Shown here: piece after piece, positions 46,301 through 59,400 of the stretch
How positions within the stretch are numbered: the stretch's first letter is position 1
Layout of the letters: the number at the start of each line of letters is the position of its first letter
Assembly: GCA_038496675.1 (NCBI GenBank)
Contig: CM076668.1
Location: forward strand, 16,976,108 to 17,040,107
Reading direction: 5' to 3'
Length of the DNA stretch: 64,000 nt
Source of the DNA: Rachycentron canadum
Taxonomy: Eukaryota > Chordata > Actinopteri > Carangiformes > Rachycentridae
Program-made: the position numbers and the translations under genes
The notes under the pieces: generated by a model
Seen by the model: the letters and a program-made list of their open reading frames with translations, nothing else
Databases searched by the model: none
Told to the model about the DNA's origin: nothing

Positions 46301-49300
46301 TTTTTTTCCTCTTTTACACAGAGCAGTTTAAGCATCAAAAAACAACCAGAAAAATAAGAAAATGATAAAATGAAAAACCTCCGATAATTTTATTCAGGAG
46401 TCTTTTTTTTTTTTTTTAAAGTCATCTCTTTTCATTTTGTTTTATGGATTTATAATCATTTCATATATCTATTTTTCTTAATCTAAATCAGACTCAGAAG
46501 GTAAAGCAGCATTTTAACCCCTACTGTCACACACATACCCAGTCAGCTCACAAGAACAAAGGATGTCACTGTTTTTTTTTTTCAGTTCTTTTACAAAGAT
46601 GTGTTGGAATTCCAAACCTGCATCTCTGGAATGGATCTCTTCCTGATCCTCACCATGTCAAGGTTGGAGGTTATCCTTTGTGAGGGAGCTGAGGTGGGGG
46701 GACATTTGGGGTGGTCAGCTGGCATGGGAGCAGGGGGCTTGTGTGGGGCTGCTGTGGGAACTGAAGGGGAGACCGTACACGTTCCTACGCTGCCATCTCC
46801 CCTTACTCTGAGCGTTTGTTAACATCGTCTCTACAACCAGCCACGTCGCCCTCTCTCACCCATGTCCGTGATGGCAGTGAGGACAGAGGCCCTCGGCTTT
46901 TTGTATCCTGTCCCACGTTCTCTTCATCTCTCGCATCCTCACATTCTCACGCTCAAGTCTCTCATTCCCGCCGCTGTTGCTTTGCCGTTCACATTCATTC
47001 GGTGGCGCCACTCTAAAAGGGCAGTTATGGCCAGCCTTGTCTCACAAGGGAGAGGCCTGGATCCCATTCTGTGTCAGTGATTCTGGGCCAAGCTGGGGGG
47101 GAAGCCACCCAGCAGAGAGTGGATAAGTTAGCTAGGGTGCTTAGAGAAGAGGAGAGGGGAAGAGAGAATGACAATGAAAGGGAGGCTGTTTGGAGGAAGG
47201 CTCAGAATTGAAATGTCACTGGGCTGACTCTGCTGTAGGAGGAATGAGGGGGAAATGAGTACTACGGGGAGAATGAGCAAGTGCAGCCCTCACTACTCTT
47301 CCACGCAGGGATCTCTCTCCACCCCTGGTTGGGTTGGGCAAAGGGCGAGGGTTATGTGCTAATACTGACAACAAGACAGGTTTGGGACTGAGCCCACTGC
47401 AACTGCCAGCCTCTGTTACACAGAGCAGGTCGGGACGTCCATTTAGGGTGAGGAGGGGGGCGGACTAACGTGTAATCCAATAAGGGACACAAGGGTTAAA
47501 TTTTGACGAGTAAGGGGATAAAAGGGAGGACCACTGCAGTAGTGCAAAAACTCCCACCAGCCTGGCTGAGTGGGGGCTGTTATAATGGTGCTGGGGCGCA
47601 ATTCAGTCTGAGCTAGGCTCCAAAAAGGGCACTGTCATGGACCGGAGGAAGGTAGGGTGGGGCAGGGCAGGTGATGGATCTCTGGAGGTGGTGAAGTGCT
47701 TGAGGAAGGTATTCTTCTGAGAGGCAGGCCAGACGCTGCCATTGTGCCCCATGGTGGTGCTCCAGTTCCTCTCTGCCACCAGTACTGGTCCAGACGTTTG
47801 AAGCAGTTGGGCTTGGCCATCTCTGACGATTCCCCGTGATCCCTGCTGCTCGTTCCTCTGCTTAGGTACTTCTGAGGGGTACCCATCCTGTACAAGTGCC
47901 CAGTATGAACTACTGCTTGGCATTGAATATAAAATAGATTTTCTTAGTCTCTTTCCTTTCATTCTTTTCTTGTAAGATGTGTAAAAGCCAGTTAGATTTG
48001 GCTTGGCCCCAGAATTGGAATGAACAGACTGGGCTTTTATAATCAAATCAACATTGGTTATTTGGCTAATACACTCTGATGTCTGCCATGGATATTATGC
48101 CAGGATGTGTCACTGTTATAGTGGTGAGCATTGGTAAAGTGCATGAGACTAAAAGAGCGGTTGAGTTGCCTCTGAAGATGCTTCACTTCGGTTGAGAACA
48201 TCTCATCTTTTTAGGTCTAACGCACTGTCCATGCATGAACGAAAGCTTATTTCCATGAAAATATTTATCAAGATCCATTGTCAGCCATCATAGGTGTACT
48301 GTGGAAGATCACCATGATGCAGACAGAGACTTCCCCTTTTATGCATGCTAATTCAATGGACGTGGCCACCACTGGTTTTCAGTTACTCTGTTATCAATCC
48401 TCTTGCTACTTGCTTAGATGGGTGCCAGGTGAGCTGCACATCCACACTGTCCTTCGTCGCTTCTGTGAGTCAGTTTCCATTTTGACAGAAACAAGTAAAT
48501 CCAAATTTCAAAAGATGACACTTGGTCCCATATAACAAAAAGAGATAACCCGAATGTAATGGGTACCATTCCCTGGAGAGGATAAAACCTCCAAGGGGGA
48601 TGGCTGGCCCTCCTGTCTTCAGTGGTATTTCATTTCAACCAAGTGATAGCACTGAGGGTGTGTGTGTGTGTGTATGCTGTGAGTGTTTTGTCTTTCCAGT
48701 ACTACAAGTGTGCACCTACGTAAAAATTATGCACATTTGTGTGTTAATCTACACATGCGCCAACTTGAATGGTGTATGTCTGTGTGTAGGCTGTGGGCAG
48801 CTGCCCTGTGTCCACAGAGGTGAGGTAGTGCCTGACACCACAGGGGCAGTATTGCTGCCCCAGCCTGGGGGTGTGTCCGCATTGAGGTAAATGGTAGCCT
48901 TCTTGGCATTTGCCTGCTCTCAGTGACGCCCATGGTAAAAAAAAGGCATGTGTGTATGGAAGCCTGGAGGGGCCACTGAGCTGAGTCCTTGAGGAGAGGA
49001 CTCTGTACAAACCCTGCAGGTTAGGGCTGTATATCAACACTGCCATGCAGTGTATACAGTAAAATGAGGCATTCACGTTACTCTGAGGTGATGTGTGTTT
49101 CTATGTATCTGTGTGTGCATGTTTGTATGCGTGTGTGTGTGCGTGTGAGAAGGATAGAGAAAAGAGAAAGAAAGAAGTGTGAGAGAGATTGAGAGAGAGA
49201 GAGACACAAAGTGTGTGTGTGTGTGTGTACGTGTGTCTATGTGCGATGAGCTTTGCTGTCCTGCTGGTGGTTGCTGCTATTCAAAACCTCTTTGGAGGCC

Positions 49301-49846
49301 TGGTTTGGGAGATTTACTTCTTAACCCCTGGTTCTGAATCCACAGTCCAGCTATTAAATCTTGTTTCCTCCCTCTATCTCTGCTCCCCCCTCCTCTCTGC
49401 TTCCAAGTGCCTCCTTCTCCTCTCTTCTTTCTTTCTTTCTTTCCCTCAATGCACTAACTCCTTGGAGAGAGAAGGGCTTAATTGTCATTCATAAGACGCT
49501 AGGTTGCTGGCACAAGCAGCACGAGCAGTGACTAGGCAAGTCTGCTCATGTGTGTGTCTGTATGTGCGTGTGTGCATGTACTTTATGTCACAGGAGCCGG
49601 TCCAATGACAAAAATGAAGGTAGATATGGAGCCATGGTCTGCACGTTTTTCAAAGGTAGACAACACAATTTCATAAAACTGGAGTAGCCTTATATAAATA
49701 TAGCACCGGTTTCACTGGGATCTAAGAAGAAGCAGCTCCACAAACAGCTTTAACGGCTCAGATTGAGTTGAGAAACTGATAATAACTAGTTCTGGTAGCA
49801 TAACTACAGCCACTATACATTAGAATAATAAAGCATCTACTGAAAT

Positions 49847-49852
49847 TTTAAT
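49847..49852 (-). terminator. Candidate thraa polyadenylation signal (ATTAAA)
   Basis: This is the first ATTAAA-type hexamer I found on the minus strand past the thraa stop, about 660 bases downstream. The following minus-strand bases are moderately U-rich. A longer 3' UTR is equally possible, for instance to an AATAAA at 46389-46394. Confidence 0.3.
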
Positions 49853-50084
49853 GTGCAGTGTTTGCTGATAGCGTGTGCCTGCTGTGAGTGTGATAACATG
49901 TCACTGTTGACCATATTTTCTGAATTGCTGCCTTAACACTTATTCAGAAATAATACTGAGAGGTGCTGAGACACGGGCTTCAAAACATGTGTAAATCTGT
50001 GACCACTACAAAGAACCAGAAAGAGGGAATGGACCCCTGCAAAGAGTGCTGCTCTGAAGAACCGAGGTGGAACAGGCTGTGGTT

Positions 50085-50165
50085 ATGTGCATGTGTGCAT
50101 GTGTGTGCGTGTGTGTGCATGTGTGTGTGTGTGTGTGCGCATGGGATGTGTGTGTCTGTGTGCGT
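50085..50165. repeat. Imperfect (TG)n microsatellite
   Basis: TG repeat with C and A interruptions just downstream of the thraa stop, probably inside the thraa 3' UTR. Confidence 0.85.
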
Positions 50166-50510
50166 GTCTTGGCAAATGGCTACAACTCTTGCTAGATAAG
50201 ACATCATGCTCAGACAGAAGGGCCCCCACACGGATTTTGAAATAGGGGTAAGTAAAAGGAGGAGAAAGAGGTGGTGGAGAGGGTGTTCAAAAAACAAAAT
50301 CCTGTTTGCTTGACTCTCCTGTTGCTGGTGTGTTGTTTCTGTTATTGTTGTTTCCAGTTTTTCAAACCACATACTGTAAATGTGATGTCGGAGAAATGCA
50401 GATTCCTGCCGAGAAGACTCTCCCTCCATCCTTCCCCTATAAAAGTGATGGCCCTTCCCATCTCCCAATTTGCTCCAACTTCCTCTTCCCTTTGCCTGGT
50501 GGCAACTGTT

Positions 50511-50761
50511 TCACACCTCCTGGTCCTCAAAGACCTCCAGGAAGAGCGGAGGGAAGAGTTCGTTGGGACACTCCACCTTCATGTGAAGGAAGCGGCTGGC
50601 GTGGCACGCCCCGATCATCCGCAGGTCTGTCACCTTCATCAGGAGCTTCGGCCAGAAGTGGGGAATGTTGTGCTTGCGGTAGTTGATGTAGTGCTCAAAT
50701 GCCAGCAGGTAGGTCTCCTGGCACTTCTCAATCTTGTCCACGCAGGTCAGCCCAGAGCGAT
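50511..50761 (-). CDS. thraa: thraa terminal exon, AF-2 and TR-alpha1 C-terminus
   Basis: This exon encodes DRSGLTCVDKIEKCQETYLL, AFEHYINYRKHNIPHFWPKL, KVTDLRMIGACHASRFLHMK and the AF-2 helix LFLEVFED plus QEV, then TGA. His in ACHASRF is the T3-contacting residue. The exon reads straight through to the alpha1 end, and I saw no alternative alpha2-like exon downstream. Confidence 0.96.
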
Positions 50762-53455
50762 CTGTGGGAAGCAGGAGTGGGTGAGGTGGCAGCGTAAGAA
50801 CAAAGGAAGGAGGGAAGAGGGAGAAGATACAGACAGGAAGAAAGAAAGGAAGGAGAGAGCATTTGAGTAAATAAAACCATATACTGAGGTACTTAACATA
50901 ACAGTTACAAAATGTTATTATGGAATTTAATATATTATTTTTAGTTATTAAATAAATCTATTTCTTTTTTTTCACAAATTTAATTCATTTATTTCTTGTT
51001 ATAATAATGAGTTAATCACACGCTTCTCCAGGACGACAGACATCCTCTCTTTATTTGCATTATATCATGTGACACACTGCAAAGGCAAACTGTGAGTTAA
51101 AGCTTTCTAATCACGTTCAGGATGAGCTTTAAATTCCTCCTTTCAACACTGAATATGTACGTGGACCTTTATCATAATTACATTTTGGTTCACAATGGGC
51201 TACAATATGTCCTGTGCATACCAGCGCATAATGGCTGGAATATAGACTGTTATGGGACTGTGTCTCTAAGGGCACAAGAAGACTGAAATTTACATTTACA
51301 TTGACTTAAACCCAAACTCGTGGATTACCGCAGAGTGAAGGCCCCATTGTGCTGGAGACTGAAGTTTTAGAAAATAAGATGAAGCTTGATAACAACCTGA
51401 GCTCATGAGCAGCACGGCCTGCAGCAGCGCCACCTCTGTGTCGTCCAGGTTGAACTGTGCCAGACTCTTGCCCAGATCAAAGATGGCGTCCGACACCACA
51501 CCCAGCCCGCCATTCTTCAGCTGCTCACGCTTCACAGCCATCTCCCCGCTCAACGTCAGCGTCTCGCTGTCGGGGTCATAGCGCATGGCAGCTCGCAGTG
51601 ACATGATCTCCATGCAGCAGCCCTTCAACAGGATGATCTGGTCTTCACAAGGCAGCTGGTGAACAAAGGTTTTTGTTTTCATGTTTAATAGACAATCACT
51701 CAACTACTCTCTGCAAGTAGCATATTCACCAAGATTTTTTCACATAGTAACAAAAAACTTAATAAGCAGTAGTTACTTGGGGGGGAAAAAAGCCTAGAAA
51801 ATGAGAGAAAAGAGAGTAATGGAGGAGGGGCTTGGTATTATGGATTTGATCAATTCTAATTGTAATTCTGCAGTGAATCTGTTTCTTGTTTCATCCTACC
51901 TCTGACTCTTATCATATTTATAGTGGTAACGTTAATAATGCTTTTACATAAAAATAGAATAAAAAATTCAAAGTATAAAGTTGAGCAAAAATACATTTAT
52001 AGTGGCATATTGGTAGATAAATGGCCACTAAAATATATTGAAAGCAAAATACACTAATTTTCAGCAGCTTTAGAAAAGAATTTCTAAAAAATGATGAGGT
52101 TTATTCAGCCTCTAAAAAAAAAAAAATCTTTCCATTAAGAGTTGAATAGATTGAGACAAATTGTTTATTACATTTTTTACAGAAAAATTTTATCTGCCAC
52201 ATAAATATAGTTATTTAATTACTTAGGGTCATACATGCCCTGCATTAAAAGTAGGTGAAAAAACATACCTCCATTGAGAAAAACAAAACATTTTTGTGAA
52301 GCGTTTCCACACTTTAAAATACTTGACCCAGTCCACCATATACTTAACATTATACACTGAGGCATGTAGATGGAGGAGAAAGTTTTTTCTATTGAATTCC
52401 CAGTTATTTCACATTAGGAGCCAGTTTAGATTCTGAAGCAGCTCTTCACACCTGACTTCCAGTTTACTACAACCTGTCTGACTGCTGATCATCTGGCTGC
52501 TGGTGTTTTTGTAACACTGGACCTTGGAAAGCTGTGTTGCCTTAATCCCAAACCTAAACTGGGATAAACCAGAATTATTCTCAATCATCAGAAGAATACG
52601 GGAAGTGAAGTGAAGAAAGTGAGCATGGAAAGCAGAGATATGGCAAAGAGCGAAGGATGGGACGGGGTGAACACAGATTATGACTAATACGCCCTGATTT
52701 ACATGGATATTAGAATCTCTGTGTTGAAACCCATTTGATTAAATCTACAGACTCGAATGTGCTGAATTAAATCTCACCTTAATGTAAGCTTGTTTCTTAT
52801 TTCACTGCTCTTGACTGCTGAGTAGACTAATTTGCATTCATTGGCTTGATTTGTCTTGTAAATTTGTACCTGGGGGGCATGCTTAAAGTAAATGCTTATA
52901 ATGCAATTACTGCAGTATCAGTTTGTGGGAAAGCAATAGATTAATTTTTTGTGGCTGGCTTTGTTCCAGTGCATTATTATCAGTAATTCACTGCATATGA
53001 ACACATGAACAGATCTTATGTAGGCTAAACAGGTTCTCTTGCTCCACCTCTTTCATCAGATTAAAAAGGCTCCTTTCATAAAGCAATTTATTAGGATGTG
53101 AATAAAAGATAACCTATTAAAAACGATGACTGATTATGTGTTACAGTGTCTGGAATACTAACAAGCCGGACGCTTATCTGCTACTGTTTAATTTCTTCAT
53201 CTCTATAATTAACAGAATATCTAGCAGCAAAATGAGGCATTTATTCTAGTTTACACACAGATTTGAATTGTAGCATCCATCATAATAGTAAGATTTTTGT
53301 CATAATAGAACAATGGGAATTAATTTTACTTTAAAAGTGAAGACCTCTACTTTCAAAAGTATCAGTGATAAATGAGCTCAAACACAGCAGAGCATAGGAA
53401 TACAGCTTTAACTTTCCCTCTAATGTAATTCATTACACTCCCACAGCTCTTTCTA

Positions 53456-53486
<31 letters not shown>

Positions 53487-56400
53487 GGCTGTCTCACTAC
53501 ACAACAGCTACCCTGATAATTGTCCAATCACACAAGGCCTCATTATCGGCAGCGGAGGCAAGAGACATGATTACACGCTGCCAATTAAAGCAAGGAAAAC
53601 AGGAGCACGAGTGCATCTCTGATTGTCACCACCAACAAGCCATTTGACACAATGCATTTGTGTATTTTCCACAGTCTGCTATTAGGTTGTAAGTACTGGT
53701 TGTAACTCACATGCTACATGTTGTTGTGGTCTTTCTCAAACTGAGGAACCAATAATTCCACTCGACAAACTGACCTCCTGCATAACACATTTCCTCAATA
53801 AACCCTGGCTGTGTCTGCTATGTGTTACAGTTTTTTTATTCTGTCAGACCTCAGACCCCCCACCACACACACACTAACACTCACACACATACACTCACAC
53901 ACACACACAGACACACAGAAACACATACACACACACACACATATACACACACATACACACACATACACACTCGCCCTCTGCTGCTTGAAGCCATTAACCA
54001 CCACTCACCTCCGAGAACATGGGCAGTTTTTTGGCAAAGTCGACGACACGGGTGATGGCAGGAGTGATGATCTTAGTGAACTCGCTGAAGGCCTCCAGGT
54101 CCACCTTGTCTCCGTCTGATGTGGGGGCAACTGGGGACTGGCCAATTTTATCTGGCTGCATGGGGGGAAATGAACGTGGGTGGCTGATTAGAGCACAGTT
54201 GAAAATGAAATTAGAGGTGAGTGAAGGAGAGTGGGAAAGCGTTGGCATGGTCTGCTCTGAATAAAAACGAAGAACAATCAAAATCAAATCAAAGACCAAA
54301 ACCAGCAACATTAAATGACATGTACATCAAAGCCTAATGCATCTTATTCCTCAGTGCAATTGAGCTCCATTGTTTCCAGAAACTATTAAAAAACAAATCA
54401 CTGACTCACACTGGCTGACATATTCCCCAACATCATCATTTCAGTAACATTATCTAAAAACTACAGTGTCTAGCTGTTTAAGGAAATGACTGAGCCTGTT
54501 TTTAAAGATGTAAGTCTTCAGTAAAAACATGCAAGTTTGAGTCGGAAAGTGTTCAAACCAAGTGACAAGCTATTGGTTTTGGGATCACTAAGTATTACCA
54601 GCCTGGTTTAAATGGAACATGAAACTGCATAAACCATAATAGAGGAGGAGAGGGGAATGTTTTCAGGTGGGTAGAATAAAGAAAAGTACAAAGATGTGAC
54701 AACGGTAAATTAGTACGAGGTGTAGGTGAGAGTATAGGAGTGTCCTTAAAATTAAGGAGCACAAAATAATTTAATAAGATAAAGGATGGATTGATGAAAG
54801 CGGTGTGCAGCTTAAAGCGATATATAGTGGAGAAAACAGCACAGTTTTAAATAAGTTATACTCTCTATACCCTTCCTGTTCCTCTTTGCCTCAGGAGAGA
54901 AATTAACACTGATTTATCAGATAGAGGCAGCGGATTTGCTGTGGAAGGAATCGGACATGTCACCAGAGAAGATAGCGCTCATGTAGGGGAGGTCTGCAGT
55001 GGGGAGCTACAAATCAGTAATACATATGTTTACAGAAGTGAGTGAATCAAGGCTCTGACGATGAAAAATATTGTTTCACGCTACACTGAATAGAGTGCTT
55101 GTCAAGGCTGGAGTCATTTATTCAGACAGGGCTTCAACAATAAATGGAATGAGATAAAAGTAAAGGAATAATCACCTCACATGAGGAACCATCAATCATA
55201 ATCCAAAAGGAAAAGGACTGTGTAAATCAAGCCAAACTTAGCCAGTTCTCTGCTCTGCAGGCGAGAGCTCAGCAACTACGGAAAATTTAAATAACTGTAA
55301 TAACAACTCTGATGGACTGAAACTCTTGTCGTGTAAGAGCCAAAACAAAGCATTGGTTACACTGGTGGAGGTCAGTGGCATTTTTCATTTCAGTGTTGAG
55401 AAAATATCTCTCCGGAGAGAGACACAGACAGCGCCACTGAGGTTCAGAGCTGCTGAATGCACGCCACGCTCCGAAGTGCAGACAAAGACGGGGTCAGCTG
55501 TGTGTCATGGGCCACAACTGGCACAGATGATAGGAATAAACATGGAGTCTTTAACACCTCACATAGCTCCAGTGGCATCCGGCCATGAAGATAGTTTTAG
55601 TTATATTTGTACAGGTTTTGAGATATCTAAGATTTCTACCTCAAACCCAAAGCACTGGAGGTGCTGACAGAGTTGAAAAACGGCATGTAAAAAAAAAAAA
55701 AAAAAAAAAAAAATTCAACAGAAACCTGTTTCCAGTAAGTCTGAATAATTCACATTGGAAACACATGCAGGACCCTCAGTGACAGATATCACAAAACCTG
55801 GACAAACGAAACCAAAACTACCATGAAACTTATGAGAGAAAATCTCAAACCTTTAACTGCAAGATAAAAACTACCACTCAACATTGCAACTAACTTTTGT
55901 TGATGTTGAACCATCCTTCAGCTACATAAACCATTTTGTACTAAAGTTAATTTCAGTACTACAGGTGTTGCTGAAGCTTTTACACTTTCAATGACCAGTT
56001 AATACACAATGCACACAATTACAGATATGTGTGCGATTATGCCGTCCATGGGTATTAACTTGTGTACGTGAATGTTCTGCACATCTTAAGACCGTGCTTA
56101 TACGCTCATATGCATCGTCTTATGGACTAATGTGATTTTCCTGGAAGTGTTAATGTTTGTTTATGAACTGCGTGGCCATCTGGGTAGCATCTAGAGAAAC
56201 ACTCAGCTATACCCGGAGAGCGAGGCGAGAGATTGTCTTTGCTGGCACGTATAGACAAAACAAACAGCTTGGGAACAGTCCCAAAAGAAGAACAAAATAT
56301 TTGGACTTTGACATGAGCTATATTAAACTTTGTGAATTATCAATCTTTCCACTGAGGGGAGGAAAACTTTTTACTGCAGTCTCATCATTCATATGATGTG

Positions 56401-59400
56401 CTTCAACTGTTGACCTTTTATCAGGTGGATTAGGTCTGGAGTTTGTGTTCCAGTAAAAGAGGAATGACGGCCATATATGTTTTAATCTGTCTGATCAAAA
56501 TGCATTGCCTCATCTCTGTGCTGCGAACTGTACGTCTGGGTCATGTTTTATGTGATGAAGATATATTGTAAGTGGGGGAAAAAAAAGTTAATTGTTTTGC
56601 TTCATATTGCTTTTACCAGAAATATAACAGAGCAGGCAGCTGTCATTGGCTATTAAATCAAAATGTGAGGAAAGCAAGATTTTTACTGTCCCATAATGTG
56701 AAATGGTAGATACTTTACAGATATATCAAAGAGGATTGATGGAGTTGTTGGCCAATACTAATAACTCAATGGTGACTTTTCAAAGATATGAGATTTCTAT
56801 TTTCTAATCTCAACTTCAGTGAAAAATCTGCCCACGCAAGTTCATGTAATCAAATCTTGGACTGACATGTATTCAATAAAGCATATTTAAATGATCTTAA
56901 TATGGCCTTTATTTCTAATTGCCTCTATGTTTCAGTGGGTAGAAAGCCTTCAATTCTTAAGAGGGCTTTTATTGTGACACATCTGGAGGTATAGTCTATA
57001 AGGATTAAGGGGCAAAAGAGAAAAGTGTTTAAACATATAAACCTGCAGTCGCAGAAAAAGGACAATACTTATTAAATTAAATTAGGCTCAACTGGCTTTT
57101 ATCCACAGTTGTTTTCTCCCCCACACTGGCCATTATTAGAGAGCAGCTTTTAATTGAGTTGAAATTACAGTTACATAGAAGAGGAGAAAGAGATCATTTT
57201 GACCTGCAGGATCTTTAAAGGCCTGATTTGTTATTTGTTAAGTTTAGCTAAGGGGGGAGTAGACACAGGTACACGGTTGCACCAGTGTGCCGGTGGAAGC
57301 GTTCTTGATAAGCACGAGCAGTTTAGTTAATTCTGTGTTTTCTGGTGTGCGACTGCTGACCAGTCAGTAAAACTGCTTCCATCCAAGAGGAACATGGAGC
57401 AAAAGGGTTAAAAGAACATGTTGGATAAGGGATTCCTGTTCTGCCGTCCCATCCATGTCAGATTCATGCTTTCATTTTGTTATTTAAGGGATCAAATTGA
57501 GTGATTCAGTATTAAATTTCCTGGCCTCTTGTGTCTTTAACTTGATTCCTGTGAACCCTGAAGTGAGTGATTGATAAAATCTGTTGGAGAATTGAAGAGA
57601 AAAGAAAATCTACAACAATCACCTCATGGGCGCAGATCTCCAGGTGCACAGATGTTTTGAATGTTTAACTCTAAATGTCTGCATTCAACCAAAACCATAT
57701 GTTCTCTGTGCACTCAATCACAGTCATTTCTGTTTCTGTTTGTTATGTTTTAATATAATATCTGAGTAGAACCTTTTAAACCAGCCAGTTGGTTAGTTTT
57801 GCTAAGACCAACAGCAAACGGTGGATAAAGTTCATAAGTTCACAACCAATTGAAAATGGGGAATTTGTGTGATTAGAAAGGCTGCCAGTTGGGTTTATGC
57901 TTCACTTGGCCCCCGGAAAATAAATAAAATTCTTGGAGCGTAAAGTGTGGATTGACCTTTACTAGCAAGATAGCGGGGTTTACAGGACAGTTGCAGAGCA
58001 TCCTGCAGGTAAGTAAACATAAGAAAATTTACATTTAGCGTCACAGTTATGGAAAGACGAGCCTGAACGCTGCCAAAATTGTAACTTTATTACATATGGA
58101 CATGAAAAAAACAGATTTTTTTTTTTTGCATCAGTTTTGTTTTATTTTGTCAGCGTGCAGCCATTTTTCCCTGTAAGGGCTGGGGTTGTTGATCTTGGCA
58201 ACACACACCTGTCACTGCATCTTCCTTGGATTCACGCCCTGACAGAGTTGTTTGTATATGTCACGTTCCCCCACAAACACAGCTCAGTACATATTGACAC
58301 ATGCACACAGACACAATCATTTGATGTATTTAATGTTCGTTTACTCTTATATTAATAACATAATTTATCATACCCATCCATTTAAGGTTTACAGGCTTGT
58401 TACTTCAAAGAATTCACTATAATTCAGACTATTTCTGGACTGACATGTAGATGCACACGTACACACACAGCTGTATGAACTGAATCTGATCTTCTTAAAG
58501 CTGTTTCCAGATGCCAGACCACAGAATGTGGGAAAGAGAGAAAACTCTACCTCAGACCAGTGTGTGTGTTTGCACATCTAAAGGCTTAGCTGCATTCTGC
58601 CAAACTATACAATGGGCAAAATATATAAGTGGGGCAGGTTCTAATATTGGTGCAGCTGTTTGGTGCGAAAATACCTAAAACATTGGATTGTTTATTACTA
58701 ACAGGCCATAATTTCAGGGTCAACATGCTCTCTGGAGATGTCTCTGAATAGGTGCACTCCTTCATGGGCAGTCAACAGTTTAAACTGGATACTTCCAGAA
58801 CATAAAAAAGCAAATAATGTGATGTGTGATAATAACTTTACTATGCTAATTGGGAATATGAATGTGGTCCTGAAAGGTCTTGCTATTAAAATAATAATCT
58901 AATGAAGTTTTATAGTTTGCATGGACACAAGTTCTTTGGATCCTTTCAACATGTGAATTCACATGTGGCCACTGCTAAATAGGCTCCTACCAAATTAAGA
59001 TGTGGTGCATGTTCAATATATGACGACATGGATGCATTTGGACCAAAGTGCAGGTGAAGATGTTTATGTCCTGTAAACCCTTCTCCCCCTAGATATTTAA
59101 TCAGGGCCATGTCCGTGTTGAATTTAATCTGCTGCTTCCTTCATCTAAAATGCTGCAGTCTTTGGCTTCATCAGTCAGCCAAGTCATCCTTGAGCGGGTA
59201 GTCATCATTTGTGAGCTAAAGTACATGAGTGCATGAGACACGGTGTCACTGCTGTCGTTTTATGGCAGAGATTCCCAAGGGGCTGAATTGGCTCATCCTG
59301 GTTGGCTTAGCATGTAAATTTAGATATTCAGGGTTCAGTGGCTACAGCCTCTAGAGCCCCATTAGAGGGTGAAGTTTGTATGAAATGGAACTGTTTATCC

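Larger units (their letters stand above)
30005..50510. other. 20.5 kb gene-free interval between dhx8-B and thraa
   Basis: No ORF here resembles a known protein other than transposase scraps. Recognisable contents are microsatellites (34452-34505, 34639-34672, 50085-50165), poly-A/T runs (37518-37538, 42178-42197, 43338-43369, 46010-46031) and Tc1-like relics near 31.2, 32.6 and 41.4 kb. The last few kb before 50510 may include the thraa 3' UTR. No tRNA, rRNA or microRNA hairpin was recognised. Confidence 0.6.
51656..54008 (-). other. thraa intron with candidate conserved non-coding blocks
   Basis: No exon was seen. It contains (CA)n tracts at 53456-53481 and 53864-53972. Two stretches of balanced, non-repetitive composition with homeodomain/POU-type motifs lie at about 52780-52960 (ATTTGCAT octamer at 52830-52837) and 53512-53610. 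Confidence 0.5.

Noticed and set aside
47603..48046. A 147-codon minus-strand open frame downstream of thraa
   Set aside because: No family resemblance, no splice context linking it to thraa, and no similarity to the mammalian TR-alpha2 tail. It is possible transcribed UTR but not supported as a protein.
50271..50870. A 199-codon plus-strand open frame
   Set aside because: It is antisense to the thraa terminal exon, which has clear family identity; it is a shadow frame.
53864..53972. A regularly spaced repeat that might suggest a CRISPR-like array
   Set aside because: It is an interrupted CA dinucleotide microsatellite without unique spacers, in a vertebrate intron.
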